From an uncultured Collinsella sp. (GTDB lineage: Bacteria > Actinomycetota > Coriobacteriia > Coriobacteriales > Coriobacteriaceae): a stretch of 64,000 bases of DNA. The stretch covers positions 56,743 to 120,742 of the forward strand of contig UQHT01000004.1 of NCBI GenBank assembly GCA_900540875.1, given 5' to 3'. The notes beneath the pieces were generated by a model. That model did not search any database. It was not told the DNA's origin and saw only the letters and a list, made by a program, of their open reading frames with translations. Below, in pieces: positions 1 to 8,938 of this stretch; position 1 is the first letter of the stretch, and each line of letters starts with the position of its first letter. Both the position numbers and the translations under genes were made by a program.

Positions 1-138
1 GAGCTACCTTCTTACAATTGGACCATGTGGGAGGGGCGTTTCACCGACGAGGAGAAGCGAGGCTTTGAGACTTTTCTGAGCAATAACGCCCATCTGCTGT
101 ATCGCTACGCCGCAAGCGGAGGAGCAAAAGTTGCCTAG
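1..138 (+). CDS. C-terminal end of an unrecognised protein (truncated by window edge)
   Basis: An open frame enters from the left edge and stops at TAG 136-138, giving 45 residues. The tail is hydrophilic and probably helical (contains FTDEEKRGFETFLSNN) and ends AASGGAKVA. No family could be recognised from this piece. It is followed by about 300 bp without a convincing gene, so it is probably the last gene of an upstream unit. The codon pattern fits the rest of the window, which is the main reason to believe the frame. Confidence 0.5.
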   Translation, partial: ELPSYNWTMWEGRFTDEEKRGFETFLSNNAHLLYRYAASGGAKVA

Positions 139-442
139 CCTATTTCTTATTAGCGGCTATCGGGCACTCTTTCTTGTGGACGAGATCTCGTTCTACTGCT
201 AAATGCTATTCTGACTTCTCTTTTCCAATCTTAATCATGAGCTCGTTCCATTAGCGCTGATCGCACATGACAGTACAATGGAGGCGACCGCCGCCTGCGC
301 CCTCCTGGCGCTGCAGGATACCCTGAAAATGAGAATCAAGGCTCGCCTCGCGAGGGCCTTTCTCTAGTGGTGCCTGTTGACTGACTTCGATTCCGTGTGA
401 ATAATCAACCTCGTGGCACTCCTGTGCCAAGTGGGGAGCAGC
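139..442 (+). promoter_or_regulatory. Non-coding leader upstream of the antiterminator gene
   Basis: No plausible gene lies here. Near 336-363 there is a modest GC hairpin (AAGGCTCGC / GCGAGGGCCTT) followed by TTCTCT, which could be a weak terminator or attenuator. Genes of the BglG/LicT class are often controlled by their own target structure in the leader, but I could not find a convincing ribonucleic antiterminator sequence here. Confidence 0.25.
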
Positions 443-1279
443 ATGAAGATTCTTAAGCGAATAAACAACAACACGGTTATCTGCGTCAATGCCAAGGGGC
501 GCGAGCTTGTGGCGCTCGGTCGTGGCATCGGGTTTCCCGACGGCCCTGACGAGGTCACGCTCGACAAGATCGAGCGCACGTTCTACGGCGTCGACTCTCG
601 CTATCTGGCGCTCCTCGACGAAATTGATCCGCAGGTGATGGAGTTTTCCGCCCAGATCGCCGATATTGCGCGCTCCAACATCTCGCGTGAGCTCTCGGCC
701 AACCTGCCCTTTACCATGGCCGACCACATCGCCTTTGCCATCAAGCGCTGCCGCGAGCACATGTTTGTTCAGATGCCGCTTTCTTATGACGTGCGGCAGA
801 TGTATCCCATCGAGTACAAAATTGCAAAGTTTGCGCTTGAGGGCATCAATCGCGAGTTCAACATCAAGATGCCGCCGAGTGAAGCGAGCGGCATCGTACT
901 TTGCATCGTCAACAGCGTGGTGGCATCTTCTTCCAAGGCCAAGTCCAACACGGTCCGCAAGGATGAAGCACTCCTTGAGAAGTTTACCGAGATTATCGAG
1001 TCTCAGCTTGGCGTTGGCGTTGATCGCGACGGTTTTGATTTCTGCCGTTATGCCACGCATGTGCGTTACCTGCTTGAGCGCGTGCAGAGCGGCGAGCCCC
1101 TCAATACTGAGAACGGCTCGCTCTATGGGCCGCTCTGCGAGCAACATCCCGATGTGGCCGCGTGCGTGGACCGCTTGACCGAGCTTATCGCCGAGCGCTT
1201 TGGTGCCGAGCTCACCGATGAGGAGAAGGTCTACCTGATGCTCCATGTCAACCGCGTCTGCGCGGGGTCGCGTACGTAG
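443..1279 (+). CDS. BglG/LicT-family transcription antiterminator with two PRD domains
   Basis: The 278-residue product has the usual layout: an N-terminal RNA-binding CAT domain (about residues 1-55, beginning MKILKRINNNTVICVNAKG, close to the LicT consensus) and two PTS regulation domains (about 65-170 and 175-275) with the conserved His-bearing segments. Such proteins bind a leader RNA and stop a terminator from folding when the PTS sugar is present. The ATG at 443 is chosen because the CAT-domain consensus starts there and GGGGAG lies just upstream; an earlier ATG at 413 adds ten unrelated residues. The next gene is a PTS permease behind a terminator hairpin, the classic arrangement for this regulator. 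Target sugar is probably a beta-glucoside, by inference. Confidence 0.9.
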   Translation: MKILKRINNNTVICVNAKGRELVALGRGIGFPDGPDEVTLDKIERTFYGVDSRYLALLDEIDPQVMEFSAQIADIARSNISRELSANLPFTMADHIAFAIKRCREHMFVQMPLSYDVRQMYPIEYKIAKFALEGINREFNIKMPPSEASGIVLCIVNSVVASSSKAKSNTVRKDEALLEKFTEIIESQLGVGVDRDGFDFCRYATHVRYLLERVQSGEPLNTENGSLYGPLCEQHPDVAACVDRLTELIAERFGAELTDEEKVYLMLHVNRVCAGSRT

Positions 1280-1387
1280 AACGCCGTTCGCCGCTGTATT
1301 TTGACCGTTTGCCGGATTGGACAATCCTATTGGGGCACGCTCTGGCATTCCGGTCTTAAGATTACTTACACATAAGGTGTTATTCGA

Positions 1388-1456
1388 GAAGAGTTTCGAA
1401 GCATGACGCAGACAGTTCCCTGTCCGTATTATGCTTCGGGGCTCTTCTGTTTTTTT
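1388..1456 (+). terminator. Leader terminator of the PTS gene (probable antitermination target)
   Basis: GAAGAG and CGAAGCAT (1388-1404) pair with ATGCTTCG and CTCTTC (1431-1447), followed by TGTTTTTTT. The hairpin sits between the antiterminator gene and the PTS gene, about 105 bp before the PTS start. It is expected to end transcription unless the antiterminator binds the 5' arm. A textbook RAT sequence overlapping the 5' arm was not evident by eye. Confidence 0.75.
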
Positions 1457-1561
1457 GTCATTCTTCCTTCTTTTTGAATCGCCTGATGTCAGGCCTGCCG
1501 TTATCGATACGCTCCGCATGCGCGCAAACGCGGGGCGCCGGAAAAGCAAGGGAGTTCAGCC

Positions 1562-2986
1562 ATGGCTGACAACAAAAAGATTGCAGCAGACGTGCTCGAG
1601 GCCGTTGGCGGCAAGGAAAACGTAACGTTTGTTGCGCACTGCATGACGCGTTTGCGCTTCAATCTCAAGGATATCGATGCGCCCGATATCAAGAAGATCA
1701 AAAAGATCAACGGCGTGCTTGGTGCCCAGATTTCGGGATCGCAGTTCCAGGTGATCGTGGGCCAGAATGTGCCCAAGGTTTATGACGAGCTCTGTAAGCT
1801 CGGCGGCTTTGCCAAGCAAGACGCCGTCGATGAGAATCTTGATAAGCCCAAGGAAAAGCTTACACCCAAGGCAATCGGCAACAATATCCTTAACTACCTG
1901 TCGAGCTCCATGGTGCCGATGATCCCCGTTATGATGTGCGCCGGTCTCTTTAAGACCATCGCCGTAGTCCTCGGTCCCACGATGGCCAATGTTATCGCTG
2001 AAACGAGCGACCTGTATGTTCTTATGAACATGGTCTATGATGCAGCTTTCTACTTCATCCCCATTTACCTTGGCTATAACGCCGCCAAGAATATCGGCGT
2101 GACGCCAGTGCTCGGTGCGTTTATGGGCGGCATTCTCATTGATCCGACGATGATTCAACTGGCTGCGGACGGTGCCCCGTTCTCTGTCTACGGTATTCCC
2201 TGCGTTGCGGGCAACTACGCGCAGTCGGTGATCCCCATCCTGCTCTCCGTTTGGGCGATGAGCTATATCGAGCGCTTGTTCAAGAAGGTCATGCCCGATA
2301 CTCTCTCCACGGTGTTCACCCCGTTCTTTACAATGCTCGTAACGGTGCCGGTGTCGCTTTGCGCTCTTGCGCCACTTGGCTCTTGGCTCGGTAACGGTTT
2401 GGCGGCATTCTTTGAGATGCTCGGTTCCACGGGTGGTGTTGTCGCGATTCTCGGCGCCGGCTTGTTGGCGGCAGCTTGGCTTCCCATGGTAATCTCGGGC
2501 ATGCATGTGGCTCTCATCATGATCGCCATCGCTAACTTTATGGCCACCGGTGTCGACTCGTTTATCCTGCCTGCCACCACGCTGAGCCTCTGGGCGGCAT
2601 ACGGAGTCGAAGTCGCATCTTGGCTCAAGCTCCGAAACAAAGACGAAAAGACCCTCTGCCTGGGCTACGTAATCGCCAATATGGTTGGTGGCGTGGGTGA
2701 GCCCTTTATCTACGGTGTGATGCTGCGCTATCGCCGCACTTTTGCCATGGCTATCGCCGGCGCGTTTGTCGCGGGTGCCTTGGGCATGTCTCTCGGTGTG
2801 AGCGTCTACGTTGCCGGTACTGCCTCCAATGTTCTCAATCTGCTCGCCTTTGTGGGCGGTGACGTGCAGAACTTCATCAACGCCTGCATCGCCGGTGCTG
2901 TAGGGTTTATCGCGGCCTTTGCCCTTACGTTCTTCTTTGGGTTTACCGAGGACGAGCTCGAAAATGGACCTGTTTCCGAGCGCTAG
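1562..2986 (+). CDS. PTS sugar permease, IIBC domains (glucose/beta-glucoside superfamily)
   Basis: The 474-residue membrane protein takes up a sugar with phosphorylation from HPr via an EIIA supplied by another gene, as no IIA domain is present. Residues 1-80 form the IIB domain, with the phosphocysteine at Cys27 in HCMTRLRF and the typical GxxGAQISGSQFQVIVGQ segment. Residues about 105-465 are the IIC channel with roughly ten membrane helices and the GVGEPFIYGV motif. The start has GGGAG upstream. Control by the preceding antiterminator through the leader terminator is inferred. The exact sugar cannot be read from sequence; beta-glucosides, sucrose or trehalose are all possible in this superfamily. 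Confidence 0.88.
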   Translation: MADNKKIAADVLEAVGGKENVTFVAHCMTRLRFNLKDIDAPDIKKIKKINGVLGAQISGSQFQVIVGQNVPKVYDELCKLGGFAKQDAVDENLDKPKEKLTPKAIGNNILNYLSSSMVPMIPVMMCAGLFKTIAVVLGPTMANVIAETSDLYVLMNMVYDAAFYFIPIYLGYNAAKNIGVTPVLGAFMGGILIDPTMIQLAADGAPFSVYGIPCVAGNYAQSVIPILLSVWAMSYIERLFKKVMPDTLSTVFTPFFTMLVTVPVSLCALAPLGSWLGNGLAAFFEMLGSTGGVVAILGAGLLAAAWLPMVISGMHVALIMIAIANFMATGVDSFILPATTLSLWAAYGVEVASWLKLRNKDEKTLCLGYVIANMVGGVGEPFIYGVMLRYRRTFAMAIAGAFVAGALGMSLGVSVYVAGTASNVLNLLAFVGGDVQNFINACIAGAVGFIAAFALTFFFGFTEDELENGPVSER

Positions 2987-3011
2987 TATCAACTCAGCGA
3001 TGTTTAAACTT

Positions 3012-3039
3012 GGAAAGCGGCCTTGCGGGGCCGTTTTCC
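3012..3039 (+). terminator. Short GC hairpin between PTS gene and NIF3 gene
   Basis: GGAAAGCGGCC / GGGCCGTTTTCC forms a compact hairpin with a short T tract 25 bp after the PTS stop and 20 bp before the next start. It probably ends the PTS transcript, possibly incompletely. Confidence 0.55.
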
Positions 3040-3058
3040 GCTATCGATAGGAGCACAT

Positions 3059-3940
3059 ATGACTATCAACGATGTTATCGAGGCCGTGAAGGGATATTGC
3101 TCCAGCATGGATGCCTTTACCGGCAAGCCCATCGATCCGGCGACGACGCGCGATCAGGTGACCTTTGGCGCCGAGGCGCTCGACTGCGCCTGCGCGGGCG
3201 TTGTGACCTGTATCTGGCCTACGGTCGAGGTAGTGCGCCGTGCGAAGGAGCTGGGCGCCAATCTAATCATCTCGCACGAAGCAATCTTCTGGAACCACGG
3301 CGACCATCGCGATGTCGTGGCTGGTAATGCCTCATTTAAGGCTAAGGTTGCCCTGCTTGAAGAGTGGGATGGCACGGTTTGGCGCTGTCATGACTACATT
3401 CATGCCGGTGTGCCGCTCGAGGCGGACGGTTCCCTTGCCGATGGCATCTTTTACGGGCTTGCCGATAAGCTCGGCTGGCTCGATTGTCGCATCGAGCGTG
3501 ATTGCATGGATTTCGAGATTCCCGAGATGCTGGCGCGCGAGCTGGCGGCATATGTTGTCGAGCGTTTGGGGCTTGCCGGTACGCGTGTGATTGGCGACAT
3601 GGATGCTCCCGTGCGCCGTGTGCGCATCCCCATGCATATCATGGGGCATCCCATGGGCGATACCGAGACACTCAACAAGATGGATGCCGAGGGTATCGAT
3701 TGCCTGCTCGCCATGGAGCTTATCGATTTTACGGCGAGCGAATACGTGCGCGACGCCGCGATGCTCGGCCAGGGCAAGTGCATTATCCACATGGGGCATT
3801 TCAACGGTGAGGAACCGGGCATGGAATACATGGCAACCTGGGTGCCGCGTGCGCTCGAGGGGGCGGGATTGGATTCTGCCAAGGTGCCGGTGAGCTTTGT
3901 GCCCATGGGGGATACCTATCAGTACGTGCTGGCACGCTAG
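3059..3940 (+). CDS. NIF3-family dinuclear-metal protein
   Basis: This 293-residue protein belongs to the NIF3 / YbgI family (often called GTP cyclohydrolase I type 2-like), whose members form toroidal hexamers with a two-metal site. The metal-binding segment LIISHEAIFWNHGDH near residues 77-91 and a late HMGHFNGEEPGMEY segment near 252-265 supply the expected His and Glu ligands. Start is ATG 3059 with TAGGAG just upstream, which agrees with the family N terminus (MTINDVIEAV). The cellular function of the family is poorly defined, so no reaction is assigned. Confidence 0.8.
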   Translation: MTINDVIEAVKGYCSSMDAFTGKPIDPATTRDQVTFGAEALDCACAGVVTCIWPTVEVVRRAKELGANLIISHEAIFWNHGDHRDVVAGNASFKAKVALLEEWDGTVWRCHDYIHAGVPLEADGSLADGIFYGLADKLGWLDCRIERDCMDFEIPEMLARELAAYVVERLGLAGTRVIGDMDAPVRRVRIPMHIMGHPMGDTETLNKMDAEGIDCLLAMELIDFTASEYVRDAAMLGQGKCIIHMGHFNGEEPGMEYMATWVPRALEGAGLDSAKVPVSFVPMGDTYQYVLAR

Positions 3941-3948
3941 CTGAGAGT

Positions 3949-3977
3949 GGGGAGGCGGCTTTTGTGGCCACCTCCCG
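3949..3977 (+). terminator. Hairpin after NIF3 gene
   Basis: GGGGAGGCGGC and GGCCACCTCCC pair around a TTTTGT loop, beginning 9 bp after the stop codon. There is no long T run, so termination may be weak. Confidence 0.45.
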
Positions 3978-4020
3978 CTGTACGTATTTCAGGTAACTTT
4001 TCGTGCCCCATCCTGCTGTC

Positions 4021-4257
4021 CTAGATATGCACAGCGCGCCGGCCGGGAAGGACGGCCAATCCTGGGGCGTCGGCTGGGGACGCTGCATGCGTCAATGCGC
4101 TCGCTACTCTTCGCTTGCCCCCGCAGCGGTTTCCATGAGGCAAATCGGGAACATTGTGGCAGGCGAGCTCTTCGCCCGTGGTTTCTTGGGCCTCGGTACC
4201 TTGGAATGTGCGAGCAAACTCGGGAAGCTTGTCGTGCGTCCATGTATTTAGTTCCAT
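4021..4257 (-). CDS. Possible small ORF or gene remnant, 78 codons, unrecognised
   Basis: The 440-bp gap before nadE contains a minus-strand frame starting ATG 4257 (MELNTWTHDKLPEFARTFQ) with GGAG eight bases upstream and ending TAG 4021. The first 45 codons look like normal protein; the rest is Arg/Ala/Pro-rich. It may be a small gene, the frame-damaged end of an older gene, or chance. No family was recognised. Confidence 0.25.
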   Translation of the reverse strand: MELNTWTHDKLPEFARTFQGTEAQETTGEELACHNVPDLPHGNRCGGKRRVASALTHAASPADAPGLAVLPGRRAVHI

Positions 4258-4386
4258 ATGCGCTCCGTCTCTCAAGGATTTGACGAGGCCTATCGTATCC
4301 CGCGGAGCGCGCCTAAAACGACGGCGCGCAGGCAAGGCGCTACAATGGTGCCCATAAGAATCGCCTTTATGCGCAAGGAGCATGCT

Positions 4387-6390
4387 ATGGATACAGAGCT
4401 CAACCAGACGGGCGCCGTGTGCGCGAAAGCAAACGACGGCTTTTTGCGTGTGGCGGCGGCGTCGCCGCTGATTCGCGTGGCCGACGTCGAGGGCAATACC
4501 GAGGTTGCGTTGGCGGCTGTTCGCGAGGCTGCCGAGCGTGGCGTTCGCGCGCTGGTGCTGCCCGAGCTCAACTTGTGCGGCTATACCGCGGCCGATCTGT
4601 TCCATAACCGCACATTACTGCATGCCTGCGAGGCGGCGCTTGAGTTTATCCTCGATGAAACCCGCGAGCTGCCGATTGTCTTTACCGTCGGTCTTCCCGT
4701 TGCGGTTGCCGAGAATATCTACAACTGCGCCGCCGTGTGCTGCGCGGGCGAGCTTTTGGGCCTCACGGCCAAAAAGTATCTGCCTAACTATGGCGAGTTC
4801 TATGAGCGCCGTTGGTTTGCTCCGGCGCCTGCGGATCCCGTGTGGGTTGAATTTGCCGGTCAGGGTCCGGTTCCGCTTGGCTCGGGGCTTGTCTACCGCT
4901 GCTGCGATGAGGGTGCCGAGGACCTGGTGCTGGGTGTTGAGGTCTGTGAGGACCTATGGGTGCCGGCACCCCCTTCGACCGAGATGGCGCTTGACGGTGC
5001 GACGGTGATTCTCAACCCGTCGGCCTCGGACGAGATTATCGGTAAGGCAGATTACCGCCGCGGCCTTATCTCTAACCAAAGCGCGCGCCTGTACTGCGCC
5101 TATGCCTATGCAGACGCGAGCGAGGGCGAGTCCACGACCGATATGGTCTTTGCGGGCGAGAACCTTATCTACGAAAACGGCTCGAAGCTCGCCGCGACCA
5201 AGCTGCTTACCTGCGATATGGCCGTCGCCGACGTTGACCTTGACCGCCTGGTTGCCGAGCGCCGCCGCTCGACGACGTGGACCCGCGCGGACGATGCGCC
5301 GGAGGCCACGACCGTTGAGTTTTCGTTTGAGGGCGTGCCGGCCAAAGAGCCTGTCCTGCGCAACGCCTGCGACATCGACCGTGTCTTCCCCCGCGCGCCC
5401 TTTGTGCCGGCCGACCATGGTGACCTGGCCGAGCGCTGCGAGACCATCCTCGACCTGCAGACCGCCGGCCTCAAGACCCGCCTTGCCCACACGGGCACCA
5501 AGGCTGCGGTCATCGGCCTTTCCGGCGGCCTCGATTCCACGCTGGCGCTACTCGTGACCGTGCGTGCCTTCGATGCGCTGGGGCTGCCGCGCACGGGTAT
5601 CACGGCGGTCTCCATGCCAGGTTTTGGCACGACGCATCGCACCAAGTCGAATGCCGAGTCGCTCGCCCGCGACTTGGGTGTGAGCTTCCGCGAGGTTTCG
5701 ATCCACGCGGCCGTGGAGCAGCACTTCAAGGACATTGAGCACGATTCGGCCGTGCAGGACGTGACCTACGAGAACAGCCAGGCCCGCGAGCGTACGCAGA
5801 TTTTGATGGATCTGGCCAACCAGGCTGGCGGTTTTGTCATCGGCACGGGCGATCTGTCGGAGCTGGCGCTCGGCTGGGCCACCTATAACGGCGACCACAT
5901 GAGCATGTACGCCGTCAACGCGAGCGTACCCAAGACGCTTGTGCGTCATCTGGTGCGTTATGCGGCTGATGTCTTTGGCGGGCGTATTGCCGAGGTGCTG
6001 CTCGATATCCTCGATACGCCGGTGTCCCCCGAGCTTCTGCCGCCCACGGGCGATGGCGAGATTGCGCAGAAGACCGAGGATTTGGTGGGCCCATATGAGC
6101 TGCACGACTACTTCCTCTACTACCTGCTGCGTTTTGGCTTTGAGCCGGGCAAGATCTACCGCATGGCGCTCAAGAGCTTCGAGGGCGTCTACGACGCCAA
6201 GACCGTCCACACGTGGCTGCGTACGCTCTATCGTCGCTTCTTTGCCCAGCAGTTTAAGCGCAGCTGCCTGCCCGATGGTCCCAAGGTGGGCTCGGTGACG
6301 CTCAGCCCGCGCGGCGATTGGCGTATGCCGAGTGACGCCAGCTCGCGTCTATGGCTTGCGCAGATCGACGCGCTCAATGCAATTGACTAA
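4387..6390 (+). CDS. nadE: Glutamine-dependent NAD(+) synthetase
   Basis: The 667-residue product makes NAD from deamido-NAD, ATP and glutamine-derived ammonia. The N-terminal half is a nitrilase-like glutaminase with the Glu-Lys-Cys triad visible in LPELNLCGYT, TAKKYLPNYGEFYE and GVEVCEDLW (Cys about residue 187). The C-terminal half is the ATP-pyrophosphatase synthetase with the P-loop SGGLDS at about 379-384 and the GTGDLSELALGW segment. Length matches the two-domain bacterial form. ATG 4387 is preferred: AAGGAG lies six bases upstream, and frames further upstream have no conserved sequence. It is transcribed alone, with a strong terminator after it. Confidence 0.95.
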   Translation: MDTELNQTGAVCAKANDGFLRVAAASPLIRVADVEGNTEVALAAVREAAERGVRALVLPELNLCGYTAADLFHNRTLLHACEAALEFILDETRELPIVFTVGLPVAVAENIYNCAAVCCAGELLGLTAKKYLPNYGEFYERRWFAPAPADPVWVEFAGQGPVPLGSGLVYRCCDEGAEDLVLGVEVCEDLWVPAPPSTEMALDGATVILNPSASDEIIGKADYRRGLISNQSARLYCAYAYADASEGESTTDMVFAGENLIYENGSKLAATKLLTCDMAVADVDLDRLVAERRRSTTWTRADDAPEATTVEFSFEGVPAKEPVLRNACDIDRVFPRAPFVPADHGDLAERCETILDLQTAGLKTRLAHTGTKAAVIGLSGGLDSTLALLVTVRAFDALGLPRTGITAVSMPGFGTTHRTKSNAESLARDLGVSFREVSIHAAVEQHFKDIEHDSAVQDVTYENSQARERTQILMDLANQAGGFVIGTGDLSELALGWATYNGDHMSMYAVNASVPKTLVRHLVRYAADVFGGRIAEVLLDILDTPVSPELLPPTGDGEIAQKTEDLVGPYELHDYFLYYLLRFGFEPGKIYRMALKSFEGVYDAKTVHTWLRTLYRRFFAQQFKRSCLPDGPKVGSVTLSPRGDWRMPSDASSRLWLAQIDALNAID

Positions 6391-6458
6391 GGTTGGCTAA
6401 ATTGAACCAATGCAGGGTTTGTAAGCGTTACACTTTTGCAATCTGATGGCCCGTATCG

Positions 6459-6490
6459 CGCGGCGCTCTTGTCGGAGCGCCGCGTTTTTT
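6459..6490 (+). terminator. Terminator after nadE
   Basis: CGCGGCGCTC (6459-6468) pairs perfectly with GAGCGCCGCG (6475-6484), followed by TTTTTT. It lies 19 bp before the next gene's start. Confidence 0.85.
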
Positions 6491-6508
6491 ATATCGAAAG
6501 GTGGCACC

Positions 6509-7672
6509 ATGCAGGCATCGCAGCGTCTCGACCACTTTGGCGCGGAGGTTTTCGCCTCGCTCAATAACAAGCTCCTCGCGCTGAAGGCTCAGGGCAAGAC
6601 CATTTACAACATGAGCGTGGGCACGCCCGACTTTAAGCCGTACGACCACGTGGTCGAGGCGCTCACGCGAGCAGCCCAAGATCCCGAGATGTGGAAGTAT
6701 GCCCTGCGCGACCTGCCCGAACTCAAGCAAGCCGTGTGCGATTACTATGAGCGTCGCTTTGGCGTTTCGGGCATTACGCCGTCCATGGTGCAGTCGTGCA
6801 ACGGCACGCAGGAGGGCGTGGGCCATTTGGGCCTGGCCCTGCTCGATCCGGGTGACACCATTCTGGTTCCCGATCCGTGCTACCCGGTCTTTGAGGCGGG
6901 TGCCAAGATCGCCGATGCCAAGCTCGAGTACTATCCGCTGGTTGCCGAGCACAATTACCTGCCCTATGTGGCGGGCATCGATCCCGAGGTGGCCGATCGT
7001 GCCAAGTACATGATTGTGTCGCTGCCCGCCAACCCGGTGGGCTCGGTGGGCACGCCCGAGGTCTACGAGGAGATCATCGCTTTCGCCCGCGAGCACGACC
7101 TGCTCATCGTCCATGACAATGCCTACTCCGACATCGTGTTCGACGGCGATCCGGGTGGAAGCTTCTTGCAGTACCCTGGCGCGCTCGAGGTGGGCGTTGA
7201 GTTCTTCTCGCTCTCCAAGTCGTTTAACGTCACCGGTGCGCGTATCGGCTTTTTGGTCGGCCGCGAGGATGTGGTCTCTGCCTTTGCCAAGTTGCGCAGT
7301 CAGATTGACTTTGGCATGTTCTTCCCGATCCAGAAGGCTGCAATCGCGTGCCTTAATGGCCCGCGCGATGAGGTCGAGGCACAGCGTCTGAAGTACCAGG
7401 ATCGCCGCGATGCCCTGTGCGACGGTCTTGAGGACCTGGGCTGGGAACGTCCCAACGCGCATGGTTCTATGTTTGTGTGGGCCAAGCTTCCCGGTGGTCG
7501 CACCGATTCCATGGCGTTTTGCGAGGAGCTCATGGAGAAGGCCGGCGTTGTGGTGACGCCGGGCGCGAGCTTTGGTCCTTCGGGCGAGGGACACGTGCGC
7601 ATGGCGCTGGTCCTGCCGCCCGATCAGATTGCTTTGGCTGTCGAGGCCATTCGCGAGGCGGGCCTGTATTAA
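6509..7672 (+). CDS. Class I/II PLP aminotransferase
   Basis: A 387-residue fold-type I aminotransferase. The PLP lysine is in FFSLSKSFNVTGARIGF, the Asn/Asp/Tyr pocket in PANPVGS and HDNAYSDIVFDG. Its closest general resemblance is to LL-diaminopimelate and alanine-type aminotransferases. The start at 6509 follows GAAAGGTGG and avoids initiating inside the preceding terminator. Because the window also encodes DapH and a deacetylase-like enzyme of the acetylated lysine pathway, this could be the N-acetyl-LL-2,6-diaminopimelate aminotransferase, but it is 4 kb from that block and substrate is inference only. Confidence 0.82.
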   Translation: MQASQRLDHFGAEVFASLNNKLLALKAQGKTIYNMSVGTPDFKPYDHVVEALTRAAQDPEMWKYALRDLPELKQAVCDYYERRFGVSGITPSMVQSCNGTQEGVGHLGLALLDPGDTILVPDPCYPVFEAGAKIADAKLEYYPLVAEHNYLPYVAGIDPEVADRAKYMIVSLPANPVGSVGTPEVYEEIIAFAREHDLLIVHDNAYSDIVFDGDPGGSFLQYPGALEVGVEFFSLSKSFNVTGARIGFLVGREDVVSAFAKLRSQIDFGMFFPIQKAAIACLNGPRDEVEAQRLKYQDRRDALCDGLEDLGWERPNAHGSMFVWAKLPGGRTDSMAFCEELMEKAGVVVTPGASFGPSGEGHVRMALVLPPDQIALAVEAIREAGLY

Positions 7673-7816
7673 ATAGCTATTTCGGCTCGTCAATAGATCG
7701 AAACCGATTTCGTACAGTTATTTTACGAATCCTGCAAACATTTTCGGTAAACGGTCGATTTTTGTCCTCGAATAGGAGCATAATCAAAGTCCCGATTGGA
7801 TGTATTGGGATTACGG

Positions 7817-7847
7817 CAAGCCGCTCGGGTCGTTCCCGGGCGGCTTG
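7817..7847 (+). promoter_or_regulatory. Stem-loop in the ldh leader
   Basis: CAAGCCGC..GGG pairs with CCC..GCGGCTTG. It lies in the 200-bp gap before ldh and has no T run after it. It may be a weak terminator of the upstream gene or a leader structure. No Rex operator (TTGTGAAN4TTCACAA-like) was seen nearby. Confidence 0.4.
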
Positions 7848-7873
7848 CTTGTGGAGAGAGATGGGAGTTTCTA

Positions 7874-8824
7874 ATGGTTAACGAGAAGAAGGTCGCTATT
7901 GTCGGTTGCGGTTTCGTCGGTTCGTCTTCGGCGTTCGCGCTGATGCAGAGCGGTCTGTTCTCTGAAATGGTCCTCATCGACGTGGACAAGAACCGCGCCG
8001 AGGGTGAGGCTCTGGATATCGCGCACGGCATGACGTTTGCCGAGCCGATGAAGATCTATGCCGGCGATTATTCTGATGTCGCCGACGCCGCTATGATCGT
8101 CGTCACCGCTGGCGCTGCCCAGAAGCCCGGCGAGACCCGCCTGGACTTGGTCAACAAGAACGTCAACATCTTCAAGTCCATTATTCCCGAGATTAAGAAG
8201 TCTGGCTTCGACGGCATTCTGCTCATCGTCTCCAACCCGGTCGATGTTCTGACCTATGCCGCCATCAAGATGTCCGGCCTGCCCGAGGGCCATGTCATCG
8301 GCTCCGGCACCGTGCTCGACACCGGTCGTCTGCAGCAGATGCTTGGTGCCCACGTTGAGGTCGACCCGCGCGATGTCCAGGCCTATGTCATGGGTGAGCA
8401 CGGCGACTCCGAGTTCGTTGCTTGGTCCAGCGCCCAGGTTGCCGGCGTTCCGCTGAACACCTTCTGCGAGCTTCACGGTCATCTGGAGCATGAGGCTGCC
8501 GAGAAGCGCATCGCCGAGGACGTCAAGAACTCCGCCTACACCATCATCGAGAAGAAGCACGCCACCTACTATGGCGTCGCCATGGCCGTCAAGCGCATTT
8601 GCACCGCCGTCATGCGTGACGAGCAGACCGTTCTGCCCGTCTCCTCGCTCATGGTGGGCGAGTATGGCCTGTCCGATCTTGCCATCTCCATGCCGACCGT
8701 CGTTGGCCGCGACGGCGTTGTCTGCCGCGTCCCCGTGCCGCTGAACGATGACGAGCAGCATGAGCTCACCGCCTCTGCAAAGGCCCTCAAGGACATCATC
8801 GACAGCGTCGACTTCTCCTGCTAA
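7874..8824 (+). CDS. ldh: L-lactate dehydrogenase
   Basis: The 316-residue enzyme reduces pyruvate to L-lactate with NADH, regenerating NAD in fermentation. Seen: the Rossmann motif VGCGFVGSSSAFA, the coenzyme-loop segment TAGAAQKPGETRLDLV in which Gln (not Arg) sits at the substrate-specifying position and so favours lactate over malate dehydrogenase, and the catalytic His176 in MGEHGDSEF. Length is normal. The start at 7874 follows GGGAG; the upstream in-frame extension reads through the leader hairpin and is not conserved-looking. Expressed singly, with a terminator after it. Confidence 0.95.
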   Translation: MVNEKKVAIVGCGFVGSSSAFALMQSGLFSEMVLIDVDKNRAEGEALDIAHGMTFAEPMKIYAGDYSDVADAAMIVVTAGAAQKPGETRLDLVNKNVNIFKSIIPEIKKSGFDGILLIVSNPVDVLTYAAIKMSGLPEGHVIGSGTVLDTGRLQQMLGAHVEVDPRDVQAYVMGEHGDSEFVAWSSAQVAGVPLNTFCELHGHLEHEAAEKRIAEDVKNSAYTIIEKKHATYYGVAMAVKRICTAVMRDEQTVLPVSSLMVGEYGLSDLAISMPTVVGRDGVVCRVPVPLNDDEQHELTASAKALKDIIDSVDFSC

Positions 8825-8858
8825 ATCAAGCTCTTTTGGGCAACAGGCTACAATGAAA

Positions 8859-8891
8859 GGCGTCCGGTCCACACGGTCCGGGCGCCTTTTT
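8859..8891 (+). terminator. Terminator after ldh
   Basis: AGGCGTCCGG pairs with CCGGGCGCCT (one G-U pair) and is followed by TTTTT. Confidence 0.8.
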
Positions 8892-8922
8892 GGTGCAAAG
8901 TAACCTGACCCCAATGCACCAT
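8889..8922 (+). repeat. Palindromic repeat TTGGTGCAAAG...ATGCACCA (copy 1)
   Basis: TTGGTGCA and TGCACCA bracket an AGTAACCTGACCCCAA core. Close copies occur at 10102-10136 (same orientation) and 58839-58871 (opposite orientation, core GGGGTCAGGTTA). It overlaps the T tract of the ldh terminator and ends 17 bp before the DUF2974 gene. Confidence 0.7.
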
Positions 8923-8938
8923 AGTTGATGGGAGCGCC

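Noticed and set aside
1320..1400. A ribonucleic antiterminator (RAT) for the BglG-type protein
   Set aside because: Gene order demands one, but I could not match the known RAT consensus convincingly; only the terminator is reported.
1556..2992. Minus-strand 478-codon frame over the PTS gene
   Set aside because: Charged, domain-free composition and complete overlap with a clear PTS IIBC gene.
7874..8824. Malate dehydrogenase as an alternative call for ldh
   Set aside because: The substrate-loop residue is Gln (AAQKPGETR), typical of lactate dehydrogenase, where malate dehydrogenases have Arg.
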